Of a stretch of 7,138 nt of DNA, positions 1 through 5,872 are shown in pieces. Position numbers and translations under genes: made by a program. Location: NCBI GenBank assembly GCA_003531115.1, contig DQHT01000101.1, forward strand, positions 1 through 7,138. Reading direction: 5' to 3'. Each line of letters opens with the position of its first letter. Within the stretch, counting starts at the first letter, position 1. The notes under the pieces were generated by a model. It was given only the letters and a program-made list of their open reading frames with translations, ran no database searches and had not been told where the DNA came from. This DNA is from Bacteroidota bacterium. Lineage in GTDB: Bacteria; Bacteroidota; Bacteroidia; UBA8524.

Positions 1-881
1 GTAGAACCCAGTATGGCTGATGACGGGATGATGATGGCTTTGGTATGTTGTTCATTTTTCAGTAAAACTTTTCCAAACATTCCTGATTTAATTTTGAGGT
101 CCGGCGAATTTTTGACCAGGAACTGAACGGGGAAACTGCTGCCCATATTGGCTTTACTGCCGATCAAAATAACTTCACCTTTCAGCGTATCATCGGGTAA
201 AACATCAATGGTAATGGCATAGGTTTGTTTTGACCTGAATTTTTTCAGATCACTTTCAGGAATGGCGATGGTGAATTTCAGGCGGGACAGATCCGTAATT
301 TGAAGCAAAGGCATGCCCGGTGCGGCAAAGGCCCCTTCTTCGCTCAGTTTGGCGGTCACAATGCCTGAAAAAGGAGCCTTGATCGTGGTTTTAGCGATTT
401 GTTCCATGAGTGTTGCCTTTTGAACATTGGCCGACTTTAATCCTAACTCTGCCTTTTCCAGTTGTATACCCTGTATGGCATCCGCCTGTGCCAGGATGCG
501 ATAACGCTTGACATCATTTTCCAAACCTTCAAGTTGAACTTCTATAGCCTGCAACTGCAAACGGAGCAATGAATTGTCAAGTTGAATAAGCGTTTGTCCT
601 TTTACAACCTCAGTCCCAACATCAACCCGTATTTCGTTGATCTTCCCCTGCACTTCCGCACTGATTTTTGTTTCCTTAAAAGGTTCAAACGTACCCGTAA
701 AGCTTATGGCTGCATCGTTATTTTCAAGCTGTATAGCCTGGGCACTGATCGATATGGCCTTCTCTTTTTCGAATTGAAAAACTCTGTTTTCAGCGATCTC
801 TTTATTGTTTTTTAGTTTTAAAACAACGAACGCAATAACGGCCACTCCGGCCAGTATTCCTGCTATTTTTTTCCCATTCAT
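1..881 (-). CDS. HlyD/AcrA-type periplasmic adaptor of an RND efflux pump, C-terminus cut off by the window edge
   Basis: This is the membrane fusion protein that links an inner membrane RND pump to a TolC channel in the periplasm. Translation from ATG 881 reads 293 codons without a stop to the left edge, so the 3' end is missing; whole members are about 350-370 residues. Visible parts are an N-terminal membrane anchor (residues 4-23), the first half of a lipoyl domain (about 70-101, with GKINEIRVDVGTEVVKGQTL), a short coiled-coil hairpin (about 103-165), the second lipoyl half (KTTIKAPFSGIV, 164-175), and a beta-barrel region ending near SGMFGKV (266-272). There is no lipobox cysteine, so it is probably an anchored protein and not a lipoprotein. 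It starts 10 bases after the tolC-like stop, as expected for one operon. A second ATG lies one codon on in another frame (877) and is not used. The family is certain; the substrate cannot be told. Confidence 0.93.
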   Translation of the reverse strand, partial: MNGKKIAGILAGVAVIAFVVLKLKNNKEIAENRVFQFEKEKAISISAQAIQLENNDAAISFTGTFEPFKETKISAEVQGKINEIRVDVGTEVVKGQTLIQLDNSLLRLQLQAIEVQLEGLENDVKRYRILAQADAIQGIQLEKAELGLKSANVQKATLMEQIAKTTIKAPFSGIVTAKLSEEGAFAAPGMPLLQITDLSRLKFTIAIPESDLKKFRSKQTYAITIDVLPDDTLKGEVILIGSKANMGSSFPVQFLVKNSPDLKIKSGMFGKVLLKNEQHTKAIIIPSSAILGS

Positions 882-891
882 ATCGAACGAA

Positions 892-2223
892 TTAATTGGT
901 GGTTCTTAATTGATTGTTTAGTTTTTTCAATTCCAGATCGGCTTTGAGATAGTCTACCACTGCGTTCAGGTAGTTTTGTTGCGCTTCACGTAAAGCATTA
1001 TCGGCCAACAGAACATCCGTCAGACTGGCAATTCCCTGTTTTTGTTGAAGCACGGTTTGCGCATAAACCGATTGCGCCAATTCGATCTGTTTTTTAGACG
1101 TTTCAACCGTTGATCCCGACACTGTTATTTGTAGGGTCGCATTTTCGATTTGCATGGATATTTGTTCGGTCAACAGGGTGTATTGAAGTTCGTTATTCCT
1201 GATCTCAAGTGTTTTTTGATTGATTTTTCTCTGTGTTACTGTTCCGTTAAACAAGGGATAGGAAAGCTGAATGCCGGTAAATCCGATCGGATAAAATTTC
1301 AAAAAGGTATTGGGTTGTTTGTCGTAGCCAAAACCTGTTGTCCCGTAGGTGGCAAAAAGGCCCGCAGAAGGCAAAAATCTTGAGCGGTTTAGCGTATTCC
1401 GTTCGCTTTGTAACAAGCCGTTTTGTGTTTTTAATATTCTTAAATCCAAATTTGTGGAGCGCGCATAGTCCGCTCTTTCCTTATAAAAGATGGCGGTGTC
1501 AATTTCCAAATGCTGGGTGAGCGGCACTCCCATCATAAACTTAAGTCCGTTCAACACCTGTTGGTATTTACTCGCTATGTTCTCTTTTTGAGCCGTCAGT
1601 TGCGTTACCTGCAATGCGATTCTGTTTACATCATTTCCGGTGGCTAACAATTGTTCGTGCAGCAGGCGAATAGTGGTTAAAAGCCGATTGGCATTTACCA
1701 AATTGCTGTCGATAAACCGGCCTTGATGGTGCAGGACCTGTGCATTGTAATACAGGTTGGAAACTTCAAAAAATACCTGCTCTTCTGATCTCTGCAATTG
1801 CAGCTCATTTAATTCAACAGCCATTTGGGTCGTTTTGATCGCACCATAAACCTGTGGGTTATAGATGGGCATGGTCAATTGCAAGTTGGCGTTAATCGAG
1901 TGCGGCACACCAAACTGGGCTTCTCTGAATTCGCCTTCCGGTGCAGCAGGGTTAAAGGCAGTAAGCGGCATCAATTGGTAAGGCAGGTCAGTAAAGTACT
2001 TGTAATCTGCGTTTGCCGTTATTTTCGGGATCAGATTTGCTTTGGTCTCTTGATGTCGTTCATTTCCCAGAGCACTATTATTGCGGTTGATCTGCAGGTT
2101 TTTGTTGTGGACCAGTGCCGTATCAATACATTGCTTCAAGGTCCAAACCTGTGCATTACTTTGGTTGAATACCAAGAACATGGCGATCAGCCAGAATAGT
2201 TTGTGAGTGTTTACTAACTTCAT
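892..2223 (-). CDS. TolC-family outer membrane efflux channel
   Basis: This outer membrane factor forms the trimeric exit duct of a tripartite efflux pump. The 443 residues fit the family. A Sec signal peptide is visible: basic start, hydrophobic stretch at about residues 9-20, and likely signal peptidase I cleavage after SNA at 24. The mature protein opens with WTLKQCIDTALVHNKNLQI, the usual first OEP-repeat helix. The beta-strand insertion SINANLQLTMPIYNP (about 109-123) and its second-repeat counterpart GIQLSYPLFNGTVTQRKINQ support the duplicated OEP architecture. The C-terminus ends in a typical long helix (GIASLTDVLLADNALREAQQ and following). It lies 14 bases after the cupin gene and 10 before the adaptor gene, so all are probably cotranscribed. 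No Shine-Dalgarno sequence is visible, which is normal for Bacteroidota. Confidence 0.95.
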   Translation of the reverse strand: MKLVNTHKLFWLIAMFLVFNQSNAQVWTLKQCIDTALVHNKNLQINRNNSALGNERHQETKANLIPKITANADYKYFTDLPYQLMPLTAFNPAAPEGEFREAQFGVPHSINANLQLTMPIYNPQVYGAIKTTQMAVELNELQLQRSEEQVFFEVSNLYYNAQVLHHQGRFIDSNLVNANRLLTTIRLLHEQLLATGNDVNRIALQVTQLTAQKENIASKYQQVLNGLKFMMGVPLTQHLEIDTAIFYKERADYARSTNLDLRILKTQNGLLQSERNTLNRSRFLPSAGLFATYGTTGFGYDKQPNTFLKFYPIGFTGIQLSYPLFNGTVTQRKINQKTLEIRNNELQYTLLTEQISMQIENATLQITVSGSTVETSKKQIELAQSVYAQTVLQQKQGIASLTDVLLADNALREAQQNYLNAVVDYLKADLELKKLNNQLRTTN

Positions 2224-2237
2224 TGGACAAATTTTTT

Positions 2238-2525
2238 TTATTTCAGTAAAACAAGTTGGGAGGGTACGGAAGCATAGAGCCAGTGCTTTACAGCGGGTAC
2301 GATGTGAATGAAGTCGCCCGGCTCCAGAACAACTTCTTTCTCTGTTTCATCCTCATAGCTTACCAAACCCGTTATGCACAAGAGCAAAGCCGGGGTTTTT
2401 GTCGCGTGTTCTTTTAACGTACCATGTCTTTTTAGTTGAATGGCTGTAGAAGTACCCAGTTCGCCTTTAAATAGGTTTACTGCTGACACTTCTTTATCGT
2501 TTTGGTGGAGTTCTGTAATATTCAT
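2238..2525 (-). CDS. Small single-domain cupin protein in the efflux operon
   Basis: This 95-residue protein has the size and pattern of a minimal cupin_2 beta-barrel. Motif 1 is represented by H34/H40 through G53 (HGTLKEHATKTPALLLCITG) and motif 2 by EPGDFIHIVPAVKHW (68-82), with G70, H74, P77 and H81. The histidines could bind a metal, but the set is not the classical HxH...E...H, so enzymatic activity is uncertain. It has no signal peptide and is probably cytoplasmic. It sits 10 bases after the TetR stop and 14 before the tolC-like start, so it is clearly within the operon. Small cupins may bind or alter a ligand, which could be an inducer or pump substrate here, but that is inference. The cupin assignment is secure; the function is not known. 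Confidence 0.85.
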   Translation of the reverse strand: MNITELHQNDKEVSAVNLFKGELGTSTAIQLKRHGTLKEHATKTPALLLCITGLVSYEDETEKEVVLEPGDFIHIVPAVKHWLYASVPSQLVLLK

Positions 2526-2535
2526 GGAGTTTAGT

Positions 2536-3126
2536 TTAGTTATTCTTTATGATACTTAACAGGGCATTAATAATCTTGTCGCCTTTGCTTTGTAAGTCAA
2601 ACTGAAAATTGGCCATACGCCATTTAAACATTTGAAGGCGCATAGTTCCCATCACGATATGGATCAACTCATCCGAGCTGATCGTGGAAATAAACACTCC
2701 TTTTTCCTGTCCTTCTATCACAACGGGCGACAGGTGTTTCATTTTCACCACCATGATTTTCAAGATGGCTTCATTGATACGTTGACTTTCTTCCATCAAT
2801 CCATCGGAAAAGACGGCCACTACAAAATGCGGGTTGGCCGCGAAAAATGAAAATTGACTCTGAAACAGGTTGGTGAATTTTTCGATGGATGATTGTTCAC
2901 TTGCTACGGCCTTAGTGAATCGTTCATCCATATTTTTGGCAAGATGATCCAGCATCGCTATGATGATTTCCTCTTTACTGGTAAAATGCCGGTAAATGGC
3001 ACTCTCTGAGAAGTTCATCTCCTTAGCCAGGTTTTTAATGGTGAGTCCGCTCACCCCGGAAGAAGTCAATATTCTCCCCGCGGCCTCGATAATTTCCAGT
3101 TGTCTGTCGGATATTGCTCCTGTCAT
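2536..3126 (-). CDS. TetR/AcrR-family repressor of the efflux operon
   Basis: This is a one-component transcriptional repressor. Starting at ATG 3126 it is 196 residues, the usual length for the family. The N-terminal DNA-binding domain is clear: SDRQLEIIEAAGRILTSSG (6-24) followed by the helix-turn-helix LTIKNLAKEMNFSESAIYRH (28-47) and FTSKEEI. The C-terminal two-thirds is the helical ligand-binding and dimerisation part. The open frame reaches back to GTG 3267 (with ATG 3261), but I reject those starts: the extra 47 residues look unlike any TetR N-terminus, and they would run through the promoter and the perfect operator palindrome at 3127-3156. It is the first gene of the operon, 10 bases before the cupin gene, so it very probably represses its own operon. 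The inducer is unknown. Confidence 0.92.
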   Translation of the reverse strand: MTGAISDRQLEIIEAAGRILTSSGVSGLTIKNLAKEMNFSESAIYRHFTSKEEIIIAMLDHLAKNMDERFTKAVASEQSSIEKFTNLFQSQFSFFAANPHFVVAVFSDGLMEESQRINEAILKIMVVKMKHLSPVVIEGQEKGVFISTISSDELIHIVMGTMRLQMFKWRMANFQFDLQSKGDKIINALLSIIKNN

Positions 3127-3156
3127 TTTGTAAGTGAGTAAGTATTCACTTACAAA
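3127..3156. promoter_or_regulatory. Palindromic operator for the TetR repressor
   Basis: A perfect inverted repeat has 11-base arms TTTGTAAGTGA (3127-3137) and TCACTTACAAA (3146-3156) around an 8-base spacer GTAAGTAT. The spacer itself repeats the start of the arm (GTAAGT), so GTAAGTNN occurs twice in tandem. The palindrome abuts the TetR start codon and covers the -7 element of the promoter, the classical layout for autorepression by TetR-family dimers. The repeat is seen directly; which protein binds it is inferred. Confidence 0.8.
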
Positions 3157-3184
3157 GGTAAATGTACTTTCCTGACACTTGCAA
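3153..3184 (-). promoter_or_regulatory. Bacteroidota-type promoter of the tetR-cupin-tolC-hlyD operon
   Basis: On the minus strand TTGC (3184-3181) is followed after 20 bases by TACCTTTG (3160-3153), which matches the Bacteroidota -7 consensus TAnnTTTG exactly. Transcription would begin within the operator, giving a leader of roughly 20 bases before ATG 3126. The spacing and the overlap with the palindrome support each other, but no start site is known. Confidence 0.6.
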
Positions 3185-3283
3185 GCAGATTCTAAATTAT
3201 TTTCCTCAGTGACCGCGGCGAAATCGTCAGTACTTCCATCGCTAAAAACGTGGATCTCCATATTCACCTACATTTCAGCCATC

Positions 3284-3316
3284 GTCCATGGTCCATCGTC
3301 CATGGTCCATGGTCCA
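3284..3316. repeat. Degenerate 7-base tandem repeat, GTCCATN, array 1
   Basis: Four full units, GTCCATG, GTCCATC, GTCCATG and GTCCATG, are followed by a partial GTCCA. The array lies in the gap between the diverging tetR operon and the seven-helix gene, with no coding frame through it. Each unit junction forms CCATGG, so the strand can fold on itself with T-T mismatches. A related array lies at 4104-4135 in the same orientation. Confidence 0.85.
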
Positions 3317-3324
3317 AATCAGTT

Positions 3325-3341
3325 TTTAGAATAATTCTAAA
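3325..3341. promoter_or_regulatory. Perfect 8-1-8 palindrome resembling a Fur/PerR box, upstream of the seven-helix gene
   Basis: TTTAGAAT-A-ATTCTAAA is perfectly symmetric. Its inner 15 bases have the 7-1-7 form of Fur-family boxes and differ from the Bacillus PerR consensus TTATAATNATTATAA only at the two symmetric positions 4 and 12. It ends 18 bases before ATG 3360. A possible -7 element TACTTTCG (3347-3354) lies just downstream, so a bound protein would block the promoter. The palindrome is seen; the regulator is a guess. Confidence 0.45.
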
Positions 3342-3359
3342 CAACGTACTTTCGCGAAC

Positions 3360-4082
3360 ATGTACTGGCTTGCAAAACTTCCCATCCTCACTACCCTGTT
3401 TTCCATTTATTTCACCTGGGAGATCGGCCGCCACTGGTGGGCAAAAAAACATGCCATGTACCTGTTGTGGTGGTGCATTGGTGTGTTCTTTTATGGAGCC
3501 GGCACCTTTGTAGAAAGCTGGGTTGGCCTGTTTGGCTGGGAAGAACCTGTTTTCCGTCTCTGGTACATTTTCGGCGCCTTATTGGGCGGTGCTCCATTTG
3601 CCCAGGGAACGGTTTACCTCCTTATGAAACGCAAAACGGCGGATATCCTGGCTTTTTGTCTGATTGTTACCGTACTTTTTGCCAGTACCGCCGTGTGGTT
3701 GAGTCCGATCGATTATTCCCTGGTCGACCCGCACCGTCTGACCGGAAAGGTGCTGGAATGGCGTTGGGTACGTTTAATGACGCCATTTATCAATACCTAT
3801 GCCTTTATCTTTTTGGTGGGTGGCGCTGTTTGGTCGGCCGTAAAATATGCCAAAGTTCCCGGAGCGAAGGCCCGTGTATATGGAAATATCCTCATTGCCA
3901 TCGGCGGCTTACTTCCCGGTATCGGGGGTGGTTTTGCAAAAGCTTCTTATACAGAGGTGTTGTACGTTTTAGAGCTGATCGGACTGCTTTTTATTTTTAA
4001 GGGGTATATGGTGATCAAAAAAGACGGGACGAGGTCTTTGCATAAGAATCAGGTTGAAATAGGTAAGGAGGACGGGAAGTAA
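3360..4082 (+). CDS. Unrecognised seven-helix inner membrane protein
   Basis: I do not recognise this 240-residue protein. Seven hydrophobic segments are visible at about residues 5-22, 33-51, 65-88, 94-114, 141-164, 172-192 and 199-217. Basic residues cluster in loops 1, 3 and 5 (GRHWWAKKH, KRK, KVPGAKAR) and after helix 7 (KKDGTR), which predicts N-out, C-in topology. Aromatic residues are abundant, especially Trp in helices 1-3. Helix 6 is glycine rich (IAIGGLLPGIGGGFAK). There is no catalytic or kinase domain after the membrane part, and no retinal-binding lysine in an obvious helix 7 position. It is the only plus-strand gene in the window, diverging from the efflux operon and converging on the VanW gene with 29 bases between stops. 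Residues 236-240 and the stop are encoded within an octamer repeat. The ATG start follows a plausible -7 element and the PerR-like palindrome. A sensor or carrier role is possible but unsupported. Confidence 0.85.
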   Translation: MYWLAKLPILTTLFSIYFTWEIGRHWWAKKHAMYLLWWCIGVFFYGAGTFVESWVGLFGWEEPVFRLWYIFGALLGGAPFAQGTVYLLMKRKTADILAFCLIVTVLFASTAVWLSPIDYSLVDPHRLTGKVLEWRWVRLMTPFINTYAFIFLVGGAVWSAVKYAKVPGAKARVYGNILIAIGGLLPGIGGGFAKASYTEVLYVLELIGLLFIFKGYMVIKKDGTRSLHKNQVEIGKEDGK

Positions 4083-4102
4083 GGAGGTAGGAAGGACGGG
4101 AC
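4063..4102. repeat. Purine-rich 8-base repeat array at the convergent gene junction
   Basis: Five octamers run without gaps: GTAAGGAG, GACGGGAA, GTAAGGAG, GTAGGAAG and GACGGGAC. A further GACGGGAC lies at 4023-4030 inside the coding region. The array supplies the last five codons and the stop of the seven-helix gene and then continues into the gap. All bases but a few are purines on the plus strand. Confidence 0.7.
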
Positions 4103-4103
4103 A

Positions 4104-4135
4104 GCTATGGTCTATGGTCTATCGTCCATGGTCCA
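4104..4135. repeat. Degenerate 7-base tandem repeat, GTCYATN, array 2
   Basis: A partial GCTATG is followed by GTCTATG, GTCTATC, GTCCATG and a partial GTCCA. It is the same family and orientation as the array at 3284-3316, so the two bracket the seven-helix gene. Read on the minus strand it encodes Trp268 to Pro274 and the stop of the VanW protein (WTMDDRP). Confidence 0.85.
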
Positions 4136-4936
4136 ATCGGGCTCATACGTTACCCTGGCAAAATTTTTGGTGATCAGCTCCTGCTCTACCACTTCACCGC
4201 CTTTAAACTTCAGGATCTTTTCCCGCCATATTTCATTTTTACGAAAGATCTGGTCTCCTTCTTTAACAAAGGCATGGTCTTTCTCAAAAACATGGTAGGC
4301 ATAATCCAGTTCGGCATCGATACGCAGCTCCCCTTCCAGACATTTTTCGGAAAACCAGAAGTTTAGTTGAAAGGTATGGTTAGTCCAATTTGTAAATTGA
4401 TAATCCCGGTAGTTATAAAACACTGTGGCGCCGCTTCCAAAGGGCAGGACCCGCCCGTCATCAGGAAAAGGGTCGAAAGAATGGTGGTGGCGTTCGGTTA
4501 CGGTTAAGGGACTATGCATCACCAGCCAGTGGATCAGGTTGGAGATCTGACAAATGCCCCCTCCTATGCCTGCCCTGGCTTCTCCGAATGATAATTCCAT
4601 GCCTGGCAGGTAGCCCTTTTTTTTTGTTGGGCGCCCAACGAGTTTGCAAAAGGAAAAGGTTTCACCCGGGCGAATCAGGATTCCGTCCAGTTTTTGAGTG
4701 GCAATTTTGAGGTTGGTGACTTTATTGATTTGCAGTTGCATGTCGCTTTCACCCAGCTTTTTGAGTAAAACCGACTGGTGTTTTTTGACCCGGAAAGGAA
4801 GTTTTTCTTTAGATCTGAATTTAGCGTAAGAATTGCCATCCATATACCAATCCGCATAACGCCTTATTCGTCGGGCCCATACTGCCAGGAAATAAAAGCC
4901 GGGGTGGTATTGGCTGAGCAGTTTTCTTGGTTTCAT
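4112..4936 (-). CDS. VanW family protein
   Basis: The 274 residues match the VanW family, named from the accessory vanW gene of vanB clusters; its biochemical role is unsettled. The family hallmarks are in order: LIRPGETFSF (87-96), KLVGRPTKKKGYLPG (98-112), the glycine-rich AGIGGGICQISN (122-133) and ERHHHSFDPFPDDGRVLPFG (148-167), followed by SGATVFYNYRDY. C129, H150-152 and D155 are conserved-looking residues that might form an active site (inference). No clear signal peptide is present, only a short aromatic segment near residues 13-20, and the peptidoglycan-binding domain found in some longer relatives is absent. No vanH, vanA/B or vanX gene is nearby, so glycopeptide resistance should not be inferred. 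It starts 7 bases after the arr stop and is probably cotranscribed with it. Its last seven codons come from the heptamer repeat, so the native C-terminus may have been replaced. Confidence 0.9.
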   Translation of the reverse strand: MKPRKLLSQYHPGFYFLAVWARRIRRYADWYMDGNSYAKFRSKEKLPFRVKKHQSVLLKKLGESDMQLQINKVTNLKIATQKLDGILIRPGETFSFCKLVGRPTKKKGYLPGMELSFGEARAGIGGGICQISNLIHWLVMHSPLTVTERHHHSFDPFPDDGRVLPFGSGATVFYNYRDYQFTNWTNHTFQLNFWFSEKCLEGELRIDAELDYAYHVFEKDHAFVKEGDQIFRKNEIWREKILKFKGGEVVEQELITKNFARVTYEPDWTMDDRP

Positions 4937-4943
4937 TTTATTT

Positions 4944-5375
4944 TCAATCCTCTATCGCTTCTATCCCTTGTTCTTTAAGCCGCTCCAGATGGTCCAGCAT
5001 GGCCTTTAGTTGTTCCGGAGGATGTCCTTTCCAGTCTTTATGTTCGCCAATTACTTTCAGGGGAAATTTTGTACGGTATGATTTGGTCGGATTTCCGGGG
5101 AATTTTTTGTCGGTCAGGTTGGGGTCGTCTTCGTAAGCGCCGGTGGGTTCTACGATATAGATCCTGCCCGGCCCTTCTCCCTGGGCCAGTTCTGCTCCCC
5201 AGATGGCGGCATCTTCGGTGGCAGTCAGGTAGACATACGATGCCTGCTTCCTTTTTCCATAATTCGAATTAAAACCGGCTTCGATCAGGTCGCCCGGTTT
5301 TAGTTTGGCTTTGGTGCCGTGGTAAAACAGGGAATTTGCGTTCTCTATTTCTTTATTCGGCATTTTCTTTTCCAT
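4944..5375 (-). CDS. arr: NAD+-dependent rifampin ADP-ribosyltransferase (Arr)
   Basis: Arr inactivates rifamycins by transferring ADP-ribose from NAD+ to the C23 hydroxyl of the ansa bridge, in the cytoplasm. The 143-residue length is that of the family. Typical blocks are FYHGTKAKLKPGDLIEAGF (17-35), the YVYLTATEDAAIWGAELA segment (47-64), RIYIVEPTGAYEDDPNLTDK (71-90), and KFPGNPTKSYRT followed by GHPPEQLKAMLDHLERLK. The family's functional residues H19, Y49 and D84 are all present, and their positions agree with the mycobacterial enzyme. No truncation or frameshift is seen, so an active enzyme is expected. ATG 5375 gives MEKKMPNK; ATG 5363, four codons in, is a possible alternative. It lies 32 bases after the toxin gene and 7 before the VanW gene. 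No integron or insertion sequence is next to it, unlike arr-2 cassettes, which suggests a chromosomal copy. Confidence 0.95.
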   Translation of the reverse strand: MEKKMPNKEIENANSLFYHGTKAKLKPGDLIEAGFNSNYGKRKQASYVYLTATEDAAIWGAELAQGEGPGRIYIVEPTGAYEDDPNLTDKKFPGNPTKSYRTKFPLKVIGEHKDWKGHPPEQLKAMLDHLERLKEQGIEAIED

Positions 5376-5407
5376 TTTATTCTTTTGTGACAGTAAACTA
5401 GAATAAA

Positions 5408-5872
5408 CTACTCTCCAGCTAGCTCCAGAATTGTATCCAAAAGTCGTTCGCTAAACCTGAAATTCGTTCCTCTCATTTTAGTTAGTATTGGTTTGATAGC
5501 CGAAATTATTCCTTCTTGTTTGGCTCTCAGAATCAAACCTATGGTTCCCGAATATCTTAATTGAAGTTTTTCTGCAATACGCCGTCCTTTTAATTCGTCC
5601 AGAATCAGTATAGAATTACTTAGCTCGAACGATAAGGCAATGGCACTAGCCTCCCCTTCATCCAAATCCATTTCAAGGATTTTCTGGTAGTGAGTGTCGG
5701 ATGGATCCATTACCTTAATAAAATCAGGCAGTTTTTGACCAAACTCGCGACTAATTATTTGGGTGATAAAAACCTTCCTGCCTAATTTATTCAGCAAGGC
5801 TAGTTCATCAATTTTGCTCAGGAGAATCAGGCAGCTTGTATCGGAAATGATGATCTCAGAATTGAGCTGCAT
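5408..5872 (-). CDS. DUF3368 PIN-like toxin of a toxin-antitoxin pair
   Basis: This 154-residue protein belongs to the DUF3368 group of PIN-domain-like proteins, predicted VapC-type ribonuclease toxins. The acidic metal-site residues are in place: D11 in IIISDTSCLILLSKI, E43 in SREFGQ, E74 in LDEGEASAIALS and D92 in ILILDELKGRRIAEKL. The late block YSGTIGLILRAKQEGII (107-123) and the C-terminal FRFSERLLDTILELAGE are also usual for the family. The start ATG 5872 overlaps the antitoxin stop by 17 bases, so translation is probably coupled. All key residues are intact, so an active nuclease is plausible; the RNA target is unknown. Confidence 0.9.
   Translation of the reverse strand: MQLNSEIIISDTSCLILLSKIDELALLNKLGRKVFITQIISREFGQKLPDFIKVMDPSDTHYQKILEMDLDEGEASAIALSFELSNSILILDELKGRRIAEKLQLRYSGTIGLILRAKQEGIISAIKPILTKMRGTNFRFSERLLDTILELAGE

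Noticed and set aside
582..2199. Plus-strand open frames at 582-815, 1150-1383, 1338-1520 and 1825-2199
   Set aside because: They lie wholly opposite the HlyD and TolC coding regions, have no family features, and are antisense shadows.
3127..3267. N-terminal extension of the TetR protein from GTG 3267 or ATG 3261
   Set aside because: The 47 extra residues are unlike TetR N-termini and overlap the promoter and the perfect operator; the 196-residue form has normal family length.
3250..4000. Open frames 3250-3513, 3264-3452, 3412-3597 and 3437-4000 around the seven-helix gene
   Set aside because: They overlap the strongly membrane-patterned frame 3360-4082; their translations are irregular and rich in Cys, Arg and His, as expected of out-of-frame reading.
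3284..4135. CRISPR array
   Set aside because: Units are 7-8 bases in direct tandem without spacers, and no cas gene is present.
4104..4135. Intrinsic terminator between the convergent genes
   Set aside because: No GC-rich hairpin followed by a T-run is seen on either strand; only weak CCATGG self-complementarity is present.
4112..4936. Glycopeptide resistance locus because of VanW
   Set aside because: No vanH, ligase or vanX gene accompanies it; lone VanW-family genes are common outside resistance clusters and the host appears Gram-negative.
4107..5272. Open frames 4107-4298, 4675-4857, 4778-4978, 4927-5136 and 5069-5272
   Set aside because: They are shadows of the VanW and Arr genes, both of which have clear family motifs in their own frames.
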